DNA from: Sulfurimonas sp. | GTDB taxonomy: Bacteria; Campylobacterota; Campylobacteria; Campylobacterales; Sulfurimonadaceae | Reading direction: 5' to 3' | Assembly: GCA_026987995.1 (NCBI GenBank) | Contig: JALSMC010000015.1 | Location: 1 to 5,090, forward strand | DNA length: 5,090 nt | In this document: piece by piece, positions 1 to 5,090 of the stretch | Layout: each line of letters starts with the position of its first letter | How positions within the stretch are numbered: position 1 is the first letter of the stretch | Made by a program: the position numbers and the translations under genes | The notes under the pieces: model-generated | Seen by the model: only the letters and a program-made list of their open reading frames with translations | What the model was told of the DNA's origin: nothing | The model's database searches: none

Positions 1-51
1 TCTAAAGAGTTACTCAAAGATGTGGAGCTAGTCTATATTAATAGACTGTAG
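1..51 (+). CDS. C-terminal end of an upstream rightward gene (partial)
   Basis: Frame 1 is open from the window edge to a TAG at 49-51 and encodes SKELLKDVELVYINRL. The other two forward frames hit stops early, so this is the only plausible coding frame. The stop lies six bases before the dprA start, which suggests one transcript with dprA. Sixteen residues are too few to identify a family. In related Campylobacterota the gene before dprA is, as I recall, a divergent polysaccharide deacetylase (YibQ-like) or a min gene. The tail does not resemble a MinE end, so the deacetylase is a weak guess from context only. Confidence 0.55.
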   Translation, partial: SKELLKDVELVYINRL

Positions 52-57
52 TTTAAG

Positions 58-840
58 ATGATAGAAAATATAAACTTTTATATACAAGAGCTCGAAGCTA
101 TGAAAAAGTATCCTAAAGAACTTCTTTTTATAGGAGATACTACATTACTTAAAAAGAAGAAAATTTCTATCATTGGAAGTCGAAAACCCAATCAATATGC
201 ACGACACAAAACGGAGGAGTTAGCTCGAAAACTTTCTAAACGCGGAGTGTGTGTAGTAAGTGGTGGTGCTATAGGTGTTGATGCTATAGCGCATAAGTCC
301 GCAGGAGCTAATAACACCATAATGGTAGCAGCAACAGGACTAGATAAACGCTACCCTGCTATAAATAAAAATATAATAGCTGATATAGAAAAAGAGGGAT
401 TAGTTTTGAGTCAGTTTGAAAAAGGTTCTCCCTCTACTCGTTATAACTTTGTACTCAGAAATGAGCTTGTAGTTGCTCTTGGTGATGTTCTGGTTGTTAC
501 CTATGCAGACTTAAACTCTGGGAGCATGAGAAGTGTTGAGTATGCACTTACAATGGGAAAAGAGATATATGTTCTCTCGCATAGAATAGGAGAGAGTGAA
601 GCTACAAACCACTTACTCCAAGAAGGAAAAGCTAAAGCCATTTATGACATAGATGCGTTTGTAAAAGAGTTTGCAGGTGAAGTCCAAATAAGTAAAGAAG
701 AGAGTGATGATTTTTTAGAGTACTGTAAAACAAATCCAACTTACGATGAAGCTTTAGCTAAATACCCAAGCAAAATATTTGAAGCAGAACTTAGTGGTGA
801 GATAGAAGTTCACTTTAGTCGTATTTATCCTCTGATTTAA
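58..840 (+). CDS. dprA: DNA-processing protein DprA (natural transformation)
   Basis: DprA is a cytoplasmic protein that binds single-stranded DNA taken up during transformation, shields it and loads RecA onto it. The Rossmann-like core covers roughly residues 20-205. It shows the GSRKP loop (40-44), SGGAIGVDAIAH (68-79, family form SGxAxGID..AH), ATGLDKRYPAIN (92-103), SQF (118-120), RNEL (134-137), LNSGSMRSVEYAL (152-164) and ATNHLLQEGKAKAI (182-195). The arginine of the GSR loop lies in the DNA-binding pocket of the family. The last 45 residues (about 216-260) match in length and character the small C-terminal domain of the short epsilonproteobacterial DprA proteins; H. pylori DprA is of similar size. 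ATG 58 is chosen because it leaves a normal lead into the core and follows the previous stop by six bases, although its Shine-Dalgarno is weak. The family's usual RNR motif reads RNE here. The stop overlaps that of convergent queA. Confidence 0.93.
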   Translation: MIENINFYIQELEAMKKYPKELLFIGDTTLLKKKKISIIGSRKPNQYARHKTEELARKLSKRGVCVVSGGAIGVDAIAHKSAGANNTIMVAATGLDKRYPAINKNIIADIEKEGLVLSQFEKGSPSTRYNFVLRNELVVALGDVLVVTYADLNSGSMRSVEYALTMGKEIYVLSHRIGESEATNHLLQEGKAKAIYDIDAFVKEFAGEVQISKEESDDFLEYCKTNPTYDEALAKYPSKIFEAELSGEIEVHFSRIYPLI

Positions 841-1868
841 AGAAGTAACATAGCATCGCCATACGAGTAGAAACGGTACTTCTCTTTTATAGCCTCAGCA
901 TATAACTCTTGAGTTTTTTCTAGTCCAACAAAAGATGCAACTAGCATAAGTAGTGTTGATTTTGGCAGGTGAAAGTTTGTGAGTAGATGATTGACACGGC
1001 TTGGTTTGTTGTTTGGGTGTAAGAAAAGATTTGCTTCTCCTCGTTGTACTTTACCGTGCTTATCGTAAAACTCTATTGTTCTTGTAGATGTTGTTCCTAC
1101 ACTTAGTATGGGAGTTGTGCCATCAAGTATCTCTTTTGCCGCATTTGATATGTCATAGTACTCAGAGTGCATAGGGTGCTCGGTAATTATCTCTGCATCT
1201 ACTGGCTTAAAAGTACCACTACCCACATGAAGAGTGACATAAGCATGTTTAAAATTTTTACAGATTCGCTCATGTTGTTGCTGAGTAAAGTGAAGGGATG
1301 CAGTAGGTGCAGCAACTGCTCCTTCTTCTTTGGCAAATACTGTTTGGTACTCACTCTCATCACTCTCATTATCTTCTCTTTGAATGTATGGAGGCAAAGG
1401 AACATGACCGATAGTATCTATGATAGGAAGCAAATCTTCAAAACGCAGTAAGTTGTTATTTTGATAAAAATTTACTATTCTACTCCCATCTTCACTGAGT
1501 TGTGTTACTCTAGCTATCAAGCTCTCTTGGAAGATTATTTCGCTATCTATCTTTACTTTTCCTCGAATGTAGACATTTACATCATGGGCATTAAGTGCAC
1601 GGTTTATGAGAAGCTCTAACTTACCACCACTTGGTTTTTTTCCATAAAGTCTCGCTTTGATAACTTTAGTATCGTTAAATATAAGTGCACATTCTTTAGG
1701 AATATATTTTTCAAAATCATAAAAGTGGGCATGTGTGATAGTATCAGTTTTTCTATCATAAACTAAAAGTCTAGCATGGTCACGAGGAGTTGCTGGATGA
1801 GTCGCTATAAGCTCCTCTGGAAGTGAGAAGTCATAACTTGCTGTGAGATATTCTTTTTCTGTTGACAT
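837..1868 (-). CDS. queA: S-adenosylmethionine:tRNA ribosyltransferase-isomerase QueA
   Basis: QueA moves and rearranges the ribosyl group of S-adenosylmethionine onto preQ1 at wobble position 34 of tRNAs with GUN anticodons. This forms epoxyqueuosine, the penultimate step of queuosine synthesis, in the cytoplasm. The family motifs run the full length: LPEELIATHPA with RDHARLLV (16-36), FNDTKVIKARL (64-74), GHVPLPPYI (154-162), YQTVFA (174-179), EGAVAAPTASLHFT (182-195), HVGSGTFKPV (214-223), HSEYY (234-238), VGTTSTRTIE (257-266), LTNFHLPKSTLLML (296-309) and YRFYSYGDAMLL (331-342). At 343 residues it is a normal full-length protein, with about eight extra residues before the usual start of the family. 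It begins 12 bases after the tatC stop and has only a weak ribosome-binding site, so it is probably translated from the tat transcript. It ends inside the last bases of convergent dprA. Confidence 0.97.
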   Translation of the reverse strand: MSTEKEYLTASYDFSLPEELIATHPATPRDHARLLVYDRKTDTITHAHFYDFEKYIPKECALIFNDTKVIKARLYGKKPSGGKLELLINRALNAHDVNVYIRGKVKIDSEIIFQESLIARVTQLSEDGSRIVNFYQNNNLLRFEDLLPIIDTIGHVPLPPYIQREDNESDESEYQTVFAKEEGAVAAPTASLHFTQQQHERICKNFKHAYVTLHVGSGTFKPVDAEIITEHPMHSEYYDISNAAKEILDGTTPILSVGTTSTRTIEFYDKHGKVQRGEANLFLHPNNKPSRVNHLLTNFHLPKSTLLMLVASFVGLEKTQELYAEAIKEKYRFYSYGDAMLLL

Positions 1869-1880
1869 ATTGAAAACTTT

Positions 1881-2699
1881 TTATTTTGTCTTTTCGAGTT
1901 TATCTTGAATCTGTGCTTCTTCATCATCATCTTCAACATCATCATCATCCTCTTCTTCCTCATCTTCAGCAGGATTTACCATCCTTACTATAAGAATAGA
2001 GAGACCATAAAGGATGATTAATGGACCAGCCATTAGAAGTTGTGTTAATACATCAGGCGGTGTTAGAAGTGCTGCAACTATAAAGATAATAACAATGGCA
2101 TATTTAAAAAATGCTATCATTTGTTTATCGTTTATAAGTCCTAAAAGTGCTAAAAAGTAAGCAAATACAGGAAGCTGAAATGCCAAACCAAAACCAAACA
2201 TGATTTTAGTAAAAAAGCCAACATAATCTTCAATGTTAATAAGCGGAGTAAATTTAAAACTACCAAAGCTAATGAGAAAATCAAATCCAAAAGGGGTTAC
2301 AACATAGTAAGCAAAAAGAACCCCACTAGCAAACATGACAGTTCCACCCACAACAAAAGGAATAATCATCTTTTTTTCATTTGCATACAATCCAGGAGCA
2401 ATGAAGAGCCAAATCTGTGAAAGTATGATAGGTAAAGCACCCATGATAGCCGCAAAAAATGCAACTTTAAGTGCTACAAAAAAAGCACCACCAACTTGTG
2501 AAGTTGTGATCATACCATCAGCGGCATGAACAGACTTTTTACCAACTTCTATAAGTGCTGTATTGAGTGGTTCTACCATCCAGTTTAGGATTGGTTCATG
2601 AAAGTAAAACATAACAAAAAACATAACTATAAGACTTCCTGCAGAGATTCCAAGTCTTTTTCTAAGTTCTACTAGGTGCGGGCGGAGTTCATCAAACAT
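1881..2699 (-). CDS. tatC: Sec-independent protein translocase subunit TatC
   Basis: TatC is the polytopic inner-membrane core of the twin-arginine export system. With TatB it recognises the RR signal peptides of folded substrates. Six hydrophobic segments lie near residues 18-36, 72-94, 112-134, 157-183, 197-212 and 216-238. Family motifs present are HLVELRKRL (8-16), FIAPGLYANEKK (99-110, with the conserved Glu108), FGLAFQLPV (170-178) and LTPPD (212-216). Two polar residues of E. coli TatC differ by my alignment: Glu170 in segment 4 is Gln175 here, and Glu227 in segment 6 is Gly232. After residue 240 there is a cytoplasmic tail with an uninterrupted acidic run broken only by one Val (245-261), making the protein 272 residues against 258 in E. 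coli. The ATG overlaps the tatB stop by 8 bases (ATGTTTGA), and an AAGAAGAG stretch inside the tatB end can serve as ribosome-binding site. This implies translational coupling. Confidence 0.97.
   Translation of the reverse strand: MFDELRPHLVELRKRLGISAGSLIVMFFVMFYFHEPILNWMVEPLNTALIEVGKKSVHAADGMITTSQVGGAFFVALKVAFFAAIMGALPIILSQIWLFIAPGLYANEKKMIIPFVVGGTVMFASGVLFAYYVVTPFGFDFLISFGSFKFTPLINIEDYVGFFTKIMFGFGLAFQLPVFAYFLALLGLINDKQMIAFFKYAIVIIFIVAALLTPPDVLTQLLMAGPLIILYGLSILIVRMVNPAEDEEEEDDDDVEDDDEEAQIQDKLEKTK
1917..1967 (-). repeat. GAT/GAA/GAG-rich low-complexity tract encoding the acidic tail of TatC
   Basis: These 51 bases read on the minus strand as 17 codons, of which 16 are Asp or Glu and one is Val (TatC residues 245-261). 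On the plus strand the tract appears as repeated TCA, TCT and TTC triplets, with a run of four TCA units near 1940-1950. Triplet steps keep the reading frame, so any length change by slippage would alter only the number of acidic residues. The imperfect repeat may simply reflect selection for charge. Confidence 0.8.
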
Positions 2700-3090
2700 C
2701 AGTTTTCTCTTCTTTTTTAGGTTTCTTTTTAAAAGTCACTTCTTGTGAGACTTTAGGTGCTGCATTTTCTTGGACAGGAGCCGTTTCTAGTGCTTCATCA
2801 TCATCGAGTATAGAGCTTATTTGTGAGCCAACTTGAGCTTTTACATCAGTAGCTTCGCTAAGTCGTGAACTGGCATTGTCGAGTTGTGTTTTGTATGCTA
2901 GTGCCTCTTTTTTAATGTCACTAACATTTAGCTCTTCTTCAAGTGTGTCTTTAACATTCCCTATCGCATTTTTAGCAGTTCTAAAAAATTTAGCGATATC
3001 AACCATAGCACTAGGAAGTTTATCGGGACCTAAGAAGAGTATGGCGATAACAGCGATTATAAGTATTTCAGTAAAACCCATACCAAACAT
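2692..3090 (-). CDS. tatB: Sec-independent protein translocase subunit TatB
   Basis: TatB joins TatC in the substrate-binding complex of the twin-arginine pathway. It has the expected layout: a short periplasmic start, one membrane helix (about 5-20), the GP hinge (21-22) followed by KLP (24-26), an amphipathic helix (about 26-50) and a long polar cytoplasmic region to residue 132. Glu8 in the membrane helix is the TatB-type residue (E. coli begins MFDIGFSELL), and with the direct link to tatC this favours TatB over TatA. Residues 50-95 look helical and charged. The C-terminus is strongly basic (KKKPKKEEK, 121-129), the opposite of the acidic TatC tail. Translation should start at the ATG at 3090: an AAAGG lies six bases upstream, and a good -10 lies about 27 bases upstream. 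The gene ends overlapping tatC. No tatA is present here; in this group I recall it lying elsewhere in the genome. Confidence 0.94.
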   Translation of the reverse strand: MFGMGFTEILIIAVIAILFLGPDKLPSAMVDIAKFFRTAKNAIGNVKDTLEEELNVSDIKKEALAYKTQLDNASSRLSEATDVKAQVGSQISSILDDDEALETAPVQENAAPKVSQEVTFKKKPKKEEKTDV

Positions 3091-3096
3091 AGCAAA

Positions 3097-3101
3097 CCTT
3101 T
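3097..3101 (-). promoter_or_regulatory. Ribosome-binding site of tatB
   Basis: AAAGG on the minus strand lies six bases before the tatB ATG. It is one of the two clearest Shine-Dalgarno matches in the leftward gene run and fixes the tatB start. Confidence 0.7.
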
Positions 3102-3116
3102 ATTTTAATTAATGGG

Positions 3117-3125
3117 ATTTTAGCA
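3117..3125 (-). promoter_or_regulatory. Candidate sigma-70 extended -10 promoter for tatB-tatC-queA
   Basis: The minus strand reads TTTTGCTAAAAT, so TAAAAT (3117-3122) is preceded by TGC and a T tract. This is the extended -10 form typical of Campylobacterota housekeeping promoters, which usually lack a -35 box. Transcription would begin near 3110, giving a leader of about 20 bases with AAAGG inside it. The site sits in the 55-base gap after hemW, where I see no terminator, so read-through from hemW is also likely. Confidence 0.55.
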
Positions 3126-3145
3126 AAAGAATGATTAAAGAGTGA

Positions 3146-4201
3146 TTATGAAGTTAAAAATAGAGTTATTTCGTCGGCTAATAAGTAGTCTTTATTATAA
3201 AAAACATTAGCTTCAAAGTTGAGTTTGTTTTCTTGTACAAGTATATCAGCCTGTTTTTTTTCTTGAGTGTTGAGTAAATCACAATGAATACCGACACATG
3301 AACGCATACCTAAGAAAAATTGTTCTATCTTTTTATCTTCATCGCTTAATGACTCTTCTTTTATAACACAAGGATTTTTAATATACTCTTCAATGTCTGG
3401 ATTTGGATAAAAACGCTGCATGTTTAGCTTACCTACTGCACCAGCACCTACACCCATATAGTCTGCATATTTCCAGTAACCAAGATTATGTGAGGAATGA
3501 TACTCGCCAAAGTTACTTATCTCATACTGTGGAAGTCCTCTGTCTTGAATTGTTTTGAAAATCCAAGATGTAAGTTCTAACTGCTCACTACTCATCTGTG
3601 GTCTGTTCTCAAATGCAGTACCTTCTTCTATGGTTAGAGCATAAGCACTTATGTGATTTATGGGTAGAGTAAATGCAGTGTTTATGTCGTTAGCTATAAG
3701 TTCTTTAGTATCACCTAAGGTCGCATATATTAAATCAAGAGAGAGATTTTTAAAACCTATTTTTTTTGCATTGTTTATGGCATCTTTCGCCATTTGAGGG
3801 GAGTGTGCTCGGTTAAGAATTTTGAGTTTTTTCTCATCAAAACTTTGAACGCCAAAACTGATGCGATTTACTCCAAGTGCATACATACCCTCTAACCACT
3901 CATATGAAGCACTATTAGGGTTAGCTTCACTTGTAATCTCAATATTTTTTTGAAGATAAGGTTGTAAATAATTGAAAATATCTTTATAAAGTTCAGGTGC
4001 TACAGTAGAAGGAGTTCCACCACCTATAAAAATAGTCTCTATAGACTCTTTTTGTGCATTAAAGCGTTGGAGTTCGTATTTGAGTTGTACAAAAAGAGAG
4101 TCCATGTACTTTTCTTTGAGGTGAAACTTGTCAACATAAGAGTTAAACGCACAGTATGAACATTTAGAATCGCAAAATGGGATATGAATATATAATAACA
4201 T
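3146..4201 (-). CDS. hemW: Radical SAM heme chaperone HemW (HemN-like)
   Basis: HemW proteins are radical SAM proteins that bind heme and are implicated in delivering it to membrane proteins. They are often mislabelled as oxygen-independent coproporphyrinogen III oxidase. The cluster motif is CDSKCSYCAF, with Cys10, Cys14 and Cys17. The residue two places after the third Cys is Phe19, as in HemW, whereas true HemN has a fourth Cys there. Further motifs are IFIGGGTPS (57-65), EANP (92-95), RISFGVQSF (113-121), LNRAHS (129-134), DLIYA (156-160), HISAYALTIEEGTAF (183-197), QYEISNFG (225-232), SHNLGYW (237-243) and GVGAGAVG (250-257). The C-terminal part (about 285-351) is the HemW-type domain, shorter than in E. 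coli. The ATG is fixed by the LYIHIPFC motif directly after it, yet no Shine-Dalgarno is visible in the 23 bases separating it from the preceding gene. Where most HemW proteins have GLPGQT after DLIY, this one reads ATLGDT. Confidence 0.92.
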   Translation of the reverse strand: MLLYIHIPFCDSKCSYCAFNSYVDKFHLKEKYMDSLFVQLKYELQRFNAQKESIETIFIGGGTPSTVAPELYKDIFNYLQPYLQKNIEITSEANPNSASYEWLEGMYALGVNRISFGVQSFDEKKLKILNRAHSPQMAKDAINNAKKIGFKNLSLDLIYATLGDTKELIANDINTAFTLPINHISAYALTIEEGTAFENRPQMSSEQLELTSWIFKTIQDRGLPQYEISNFGEYHSSHNLGYWKYADYMGVGAGAVGKLNMQRFYPNPDIEEYIKNPCVIKEESLSDEDKKIEQFFLGMRSCVGIHCDLLNTQEKKQADILVQENKLNFEANVFYNKDYLLADEITLFLTS

Positions 4202-4224
4202 TATGCGAAGTATAACGAATTAAC

Positions 4225-4710
4225 TTATGATGTCGCTAAAAGTGGAATAAGTATCGCTGAAAATATAGCTAGAAATATAATACTCATAAATGCCGCATAG
4301 ACCCAAACAACCCATTGATTATAGCCACCGAGTTCTCGCATTGTATCAATTCTTGTTTGCTCGTCTTCAATTGCATTTTCTATCTCTAAGAGTTTCGTTT
4401 TGTATAGTTTATAGACAAAGTATGTTGAATAGCCTCCTGAAAGTATCATTAACAAAAGACCAACAAAAGGAATCATCCCTACAGTCATTGATAAGAAGAA
4501 TAAAATAAGAGCAGGGATATATACTTTACGATAGAGTAAAAATAAAAAACCACCACCAAATGCCCACCATGACCAATGCCATGTGAGTTTATCAACACCA
4601 TTTATATTAAACTTTGAAAAAGCCATCTGGTACCAGAGTGTTTCTTCAGGCTTGTCAATAAAAGCTTCAATCATCGAGTCATTATATTCTTTGCTTCTTT
4701 CTTTTTGCAT
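4225..4710 (-). CDS. Small membrane protein, DUF2628-like
   Basis: This 161-residue protein has a polar N-terminus (1-42), a Trp-rich stretch WHWSWWAFGGGFLFLLYRK (44-62) and two further hydrophobic regions (about 63-92 and 133-158). Between them lies a charged helix-forming segment (about 100-128). The pattern of Trp-Ser-Trp, an aromatic and glycine-rich hydrophobic stretch, then LYRK, followed by a Gly and Tyr-rich GGYSTYFVYKLY (91-102), resembles the DUF2628 family. That family has no known biochemical role, so none is assigned. The start is supported by AAGGA seven bases upstream and a candidate -10 further up. It is the first gene of the leftward run and ends 23 bases before hemW, so the two are probably co-transcribed. 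A role with hemW or Tat is only guilt by association. Confidence 0.78.
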   Translation of the reverse strand: MQKERSKEYNDSMIEAFIDKPEETLWYQMAFSKFNINGVDKLTWHWSWWAFGGGFLFLLYRKVYIPALILFFLSMTVGMIPFVGLLLMILSGGYSTYFVYKLYKTKLLEIENAIEDEQTRIDTMRELGGYNQWVVWVYAAFMSIIFLAIFSAILIPLLATS

Positions 4711-4717
4711 AAGTTAT

Positions 4718-4722
4718 TCCTT
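4718..4722 (-). promoter_or_regulatory. Ribosome-binding site of the DUF2628-like gene
   Basis: AAGGA on the minus strand lies seven bases before the ATG at 4710. It is the strongest Shine-Dalgarno in the window and supports this start. Confidence 0.75.
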
Positions 4723-4736
4723 GGCATTTCTTATTT

Positions 4737-4742
4737 ATTGTA
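4737..4742 (-). promoter_or_regulatory. Candidate -10 box for the leftward DUF2628-like/hemW transcript
   Basis: The minus strand reads TTTTTTAGATACAAT, with TACAAT as a one-mismatch -10 behind a T tract. Transcription would start near 4730, giving a leader of about 20 bases that holds the AAGGA. A perfect TATAAT on the same strand at 4798-4803 is an alternative and would give a leader of about 80 bases. Confidence 0.45.
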
Positions 4743-4780
4743 TCTAAAAAAGTATAAATTATCTTACTTTAATCACTTCT

Positions 4781-4790
4781 TTTGTATAAT
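4781..4790 (+). promoter_or_regulatory. Candidate sigma-70 promoter (-10) for rppH
   Basis: The plus strand carries TTTGTATAAT with a perfect TATAAT at 4785-4790, preceded by a T-rich tract (CTTCTTTTG) as is usual in Campylobacterota. There is no convincing -35. Transcription would begin near 4797, about 20 bases before the rppH ATG. Confidence 0.65.
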
Positions 4791-4803
4791 CGCGGTAATT
4801 ATA
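4785..4803. repeat. Short inverted repeat over the rppH -10 and start region
   Basis: TATAAT (4785-4790) and ATTATA (4798-4803) are perfect inverted copies separated by CGCGGTA. One arm is the rightward -10, and the other is a TATAAT on the minus strand. It could be a pair of facing -10 boxes or a small operator, but six A/T pairs in AT-rich DNA can arise by chance. Confidence 0.3.
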
Positions 4804-4807
4804 ATAC

Positions 4808-4810
4808 AGG
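4808..4810 (+). promoter_or_regulatory. Short ribosome-binding site of rppH
   Basis: AGG lies seven bases before ATG 4818. It is minimal but well placed, and no other start fits the family's N-terminus. Confidence 0.5.
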
Positions 4811-4817
4811 TACATAT

Positions 4818-5090
4818 ATGAGTATAAAAAATGAATATCGTCCAAATGTGGCGATGATTATTGTTTCTAACAACTATCCAAAGATAAAAGAGATTTTTAT
4901 TGCAGAACGTAGTGATTTGTCTGATGTTTGGCAGTTCCCCCAAGGTGGGATTGACAAAGGTGAAGAGGTTAAAGAAGCACTTTTTCGTGAGATGGAAGAA
5001 GAGATAGGGACAAAAGATGCCGAGATTGTTGCAGAGTATCCAGAATGGATTTCTTATGACTTTCCAACTAAAGTAGCAAATAAAATGAAG
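4818..5090 (+). CDS. rppH: RNA pyrophosphohydrolase RppH (Nudix), N-terminal part, cut by the window end
   Basis: RppH removes pyrophosphate from the 5' triphosphate end of mRNAs and so opens them to decay. The same family also hydrolyses dinucleoside polyphosphates and is called NudH/NudA. The 91 visible residues begin [16 protein letters not shown] and contain WQFPQGGID (38-46), typical of RppH. The complete Nudix box has Gly43, Glu49, Arg57, Glu58, Glu61, Glu62 and Gly64 in the GX5EX7REUXEEXG spacing, so the metal-binding glutamates are intact. The last Nudix position is Thr65 instead of the usual bulky hydrophobic residue. The frame is open to the final base, so the rest lies outside; the family is about 150-160 residues. 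The gene is divergent from the DUF2628-like gene and has its own promoter. In C. jejuni the same Nudix gene, as I recall, is followed by lysC. Confidence 0.93.
   Translation, partial: MSIKNEYRPNVAMIIVSNNYPKIKEIFIAERSDLSDVWQFPQGGIDKGEEVKEALFREMEEEIGTKDAEIVAEYPEWISYDFPTKVANKMK

Noticed and set aside
841..890. Inverted repeat AGAAGTA (841-847) and TACTTCT (877-883) followed by a short T run, as a possible terminator for dprA.
   Set aside because: The stem is only seven mostly A/T pairs with a 29-base loop, and it lies inside the conserved end of queA. The match is likely chance.
1167..1451. Plus-strand open frame of 94 codons (and a minus-strand one at 1199-1405) inside queA.
   Set aside because: Both lie wholly within well-conserved queA in other frames, have no family features and no ribosome-binding site, so they are shadows.
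2335..2529. Plus-strand open frame of 64 codons opposite tatC.
   Set aside because: It is antisense to conserved TatC segments, and its composition is what that coding sequence imposes on the other strand.
2692..3090. Calling the single-helix Tat protein TatA.
   Set aside because: Glu at position 8, the long 132-residue polar tail and overlap with tatC fit TatB better.
2876..3112. Plus-strand open frame of 78 codons opposite tatB with a serine-rich hydrophobic product.
   Set aside because: It mirrors the tatB membrane and amphipathic helix codons; no start signal is seen.
3146..4201. Naming the radical SAM gene hemN (coproporphyrinogen III oxidase).
   Set aside because: The motif has three cysteines followed by Phe and lacks the fourth Cys of HemN, which fits HemW.
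4290..4508. Plus-strand open frame of 72 codons opposite the DUF2628-like gene.
   Set aside because: The minus-strand gene has a good ribosome-binding site and membrane topology; this frame has neither.
1..5090. CRISPR arrays, tRNA or rRNA genes, insertion sequences, prophage or defence genes.
   Set aside because: No spaced direct repeats, cloverleaf-like segments, transposase frames or terminal repeats are visible; nearly all bases are in housekeeping genes.

Overview
The window looks like chromosomal DNA of a mesophilic Campylobacterota (epsilonproteobacterium), most likely a Sulfurimonas-type sulfur oxidiser. This rests on the low G+C content, tight gene packing, promoters with a T-rich tract leading into a TATAAT-like -10 and no clear -35, and a gene order (queA, tatC, tatB, hemW, then divergent rppH) that I recall from Campylobacter jejuni. 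No database search was possible, so the genus is an inference.

Layout. Positions 1-51 hold the last 16 codons of a rightward gene. Six bases later comes dprA (58-840), the loader of incoming single-stranded DNA in natural transformation. dprA meets queA tail to tail, and a single TTAA at 837-840 contains both stop codons. From there to 4710 everything is read leftward. In transcription order this is a small membrane protein resembling DUF2628 (4710-4225), hemW (4201-3146), tatB (3090-2692), tatC (2699-1881, overlapping tatB by 8 bases) and queA (1868-837). A 107-base divergent intergenic region (4711-4817) separates this block from rppH, which starts at 4818 and is cut by the window end after 91 codons.

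Function. These are mainly housekeeping genes: transformation (DprA), tRNA queuosine modification (QueA), twin-arginine protein export (TatB and TatC), heme trafficking (HemW) and mRNA 5' end processing (RppH). TatB and TatC act together as the receptor for folded Tat substrates; TatA is not in the window. Three candidate promoters are visible: one in front of tatB and two facing outward in the 4711-4817 region. The leftward genes therefore probably form one run with an extra internal start at tatB.

I found no mobile element, CRISPR array, RNA gene or convincing new system. The points most worth a second look are the oppositely charged cytoplasmic tails of TatB and TatC, the extra membrane gene between hemW and rppH, two polar-residue changes in TatC, and the compact dprA/queA junction.
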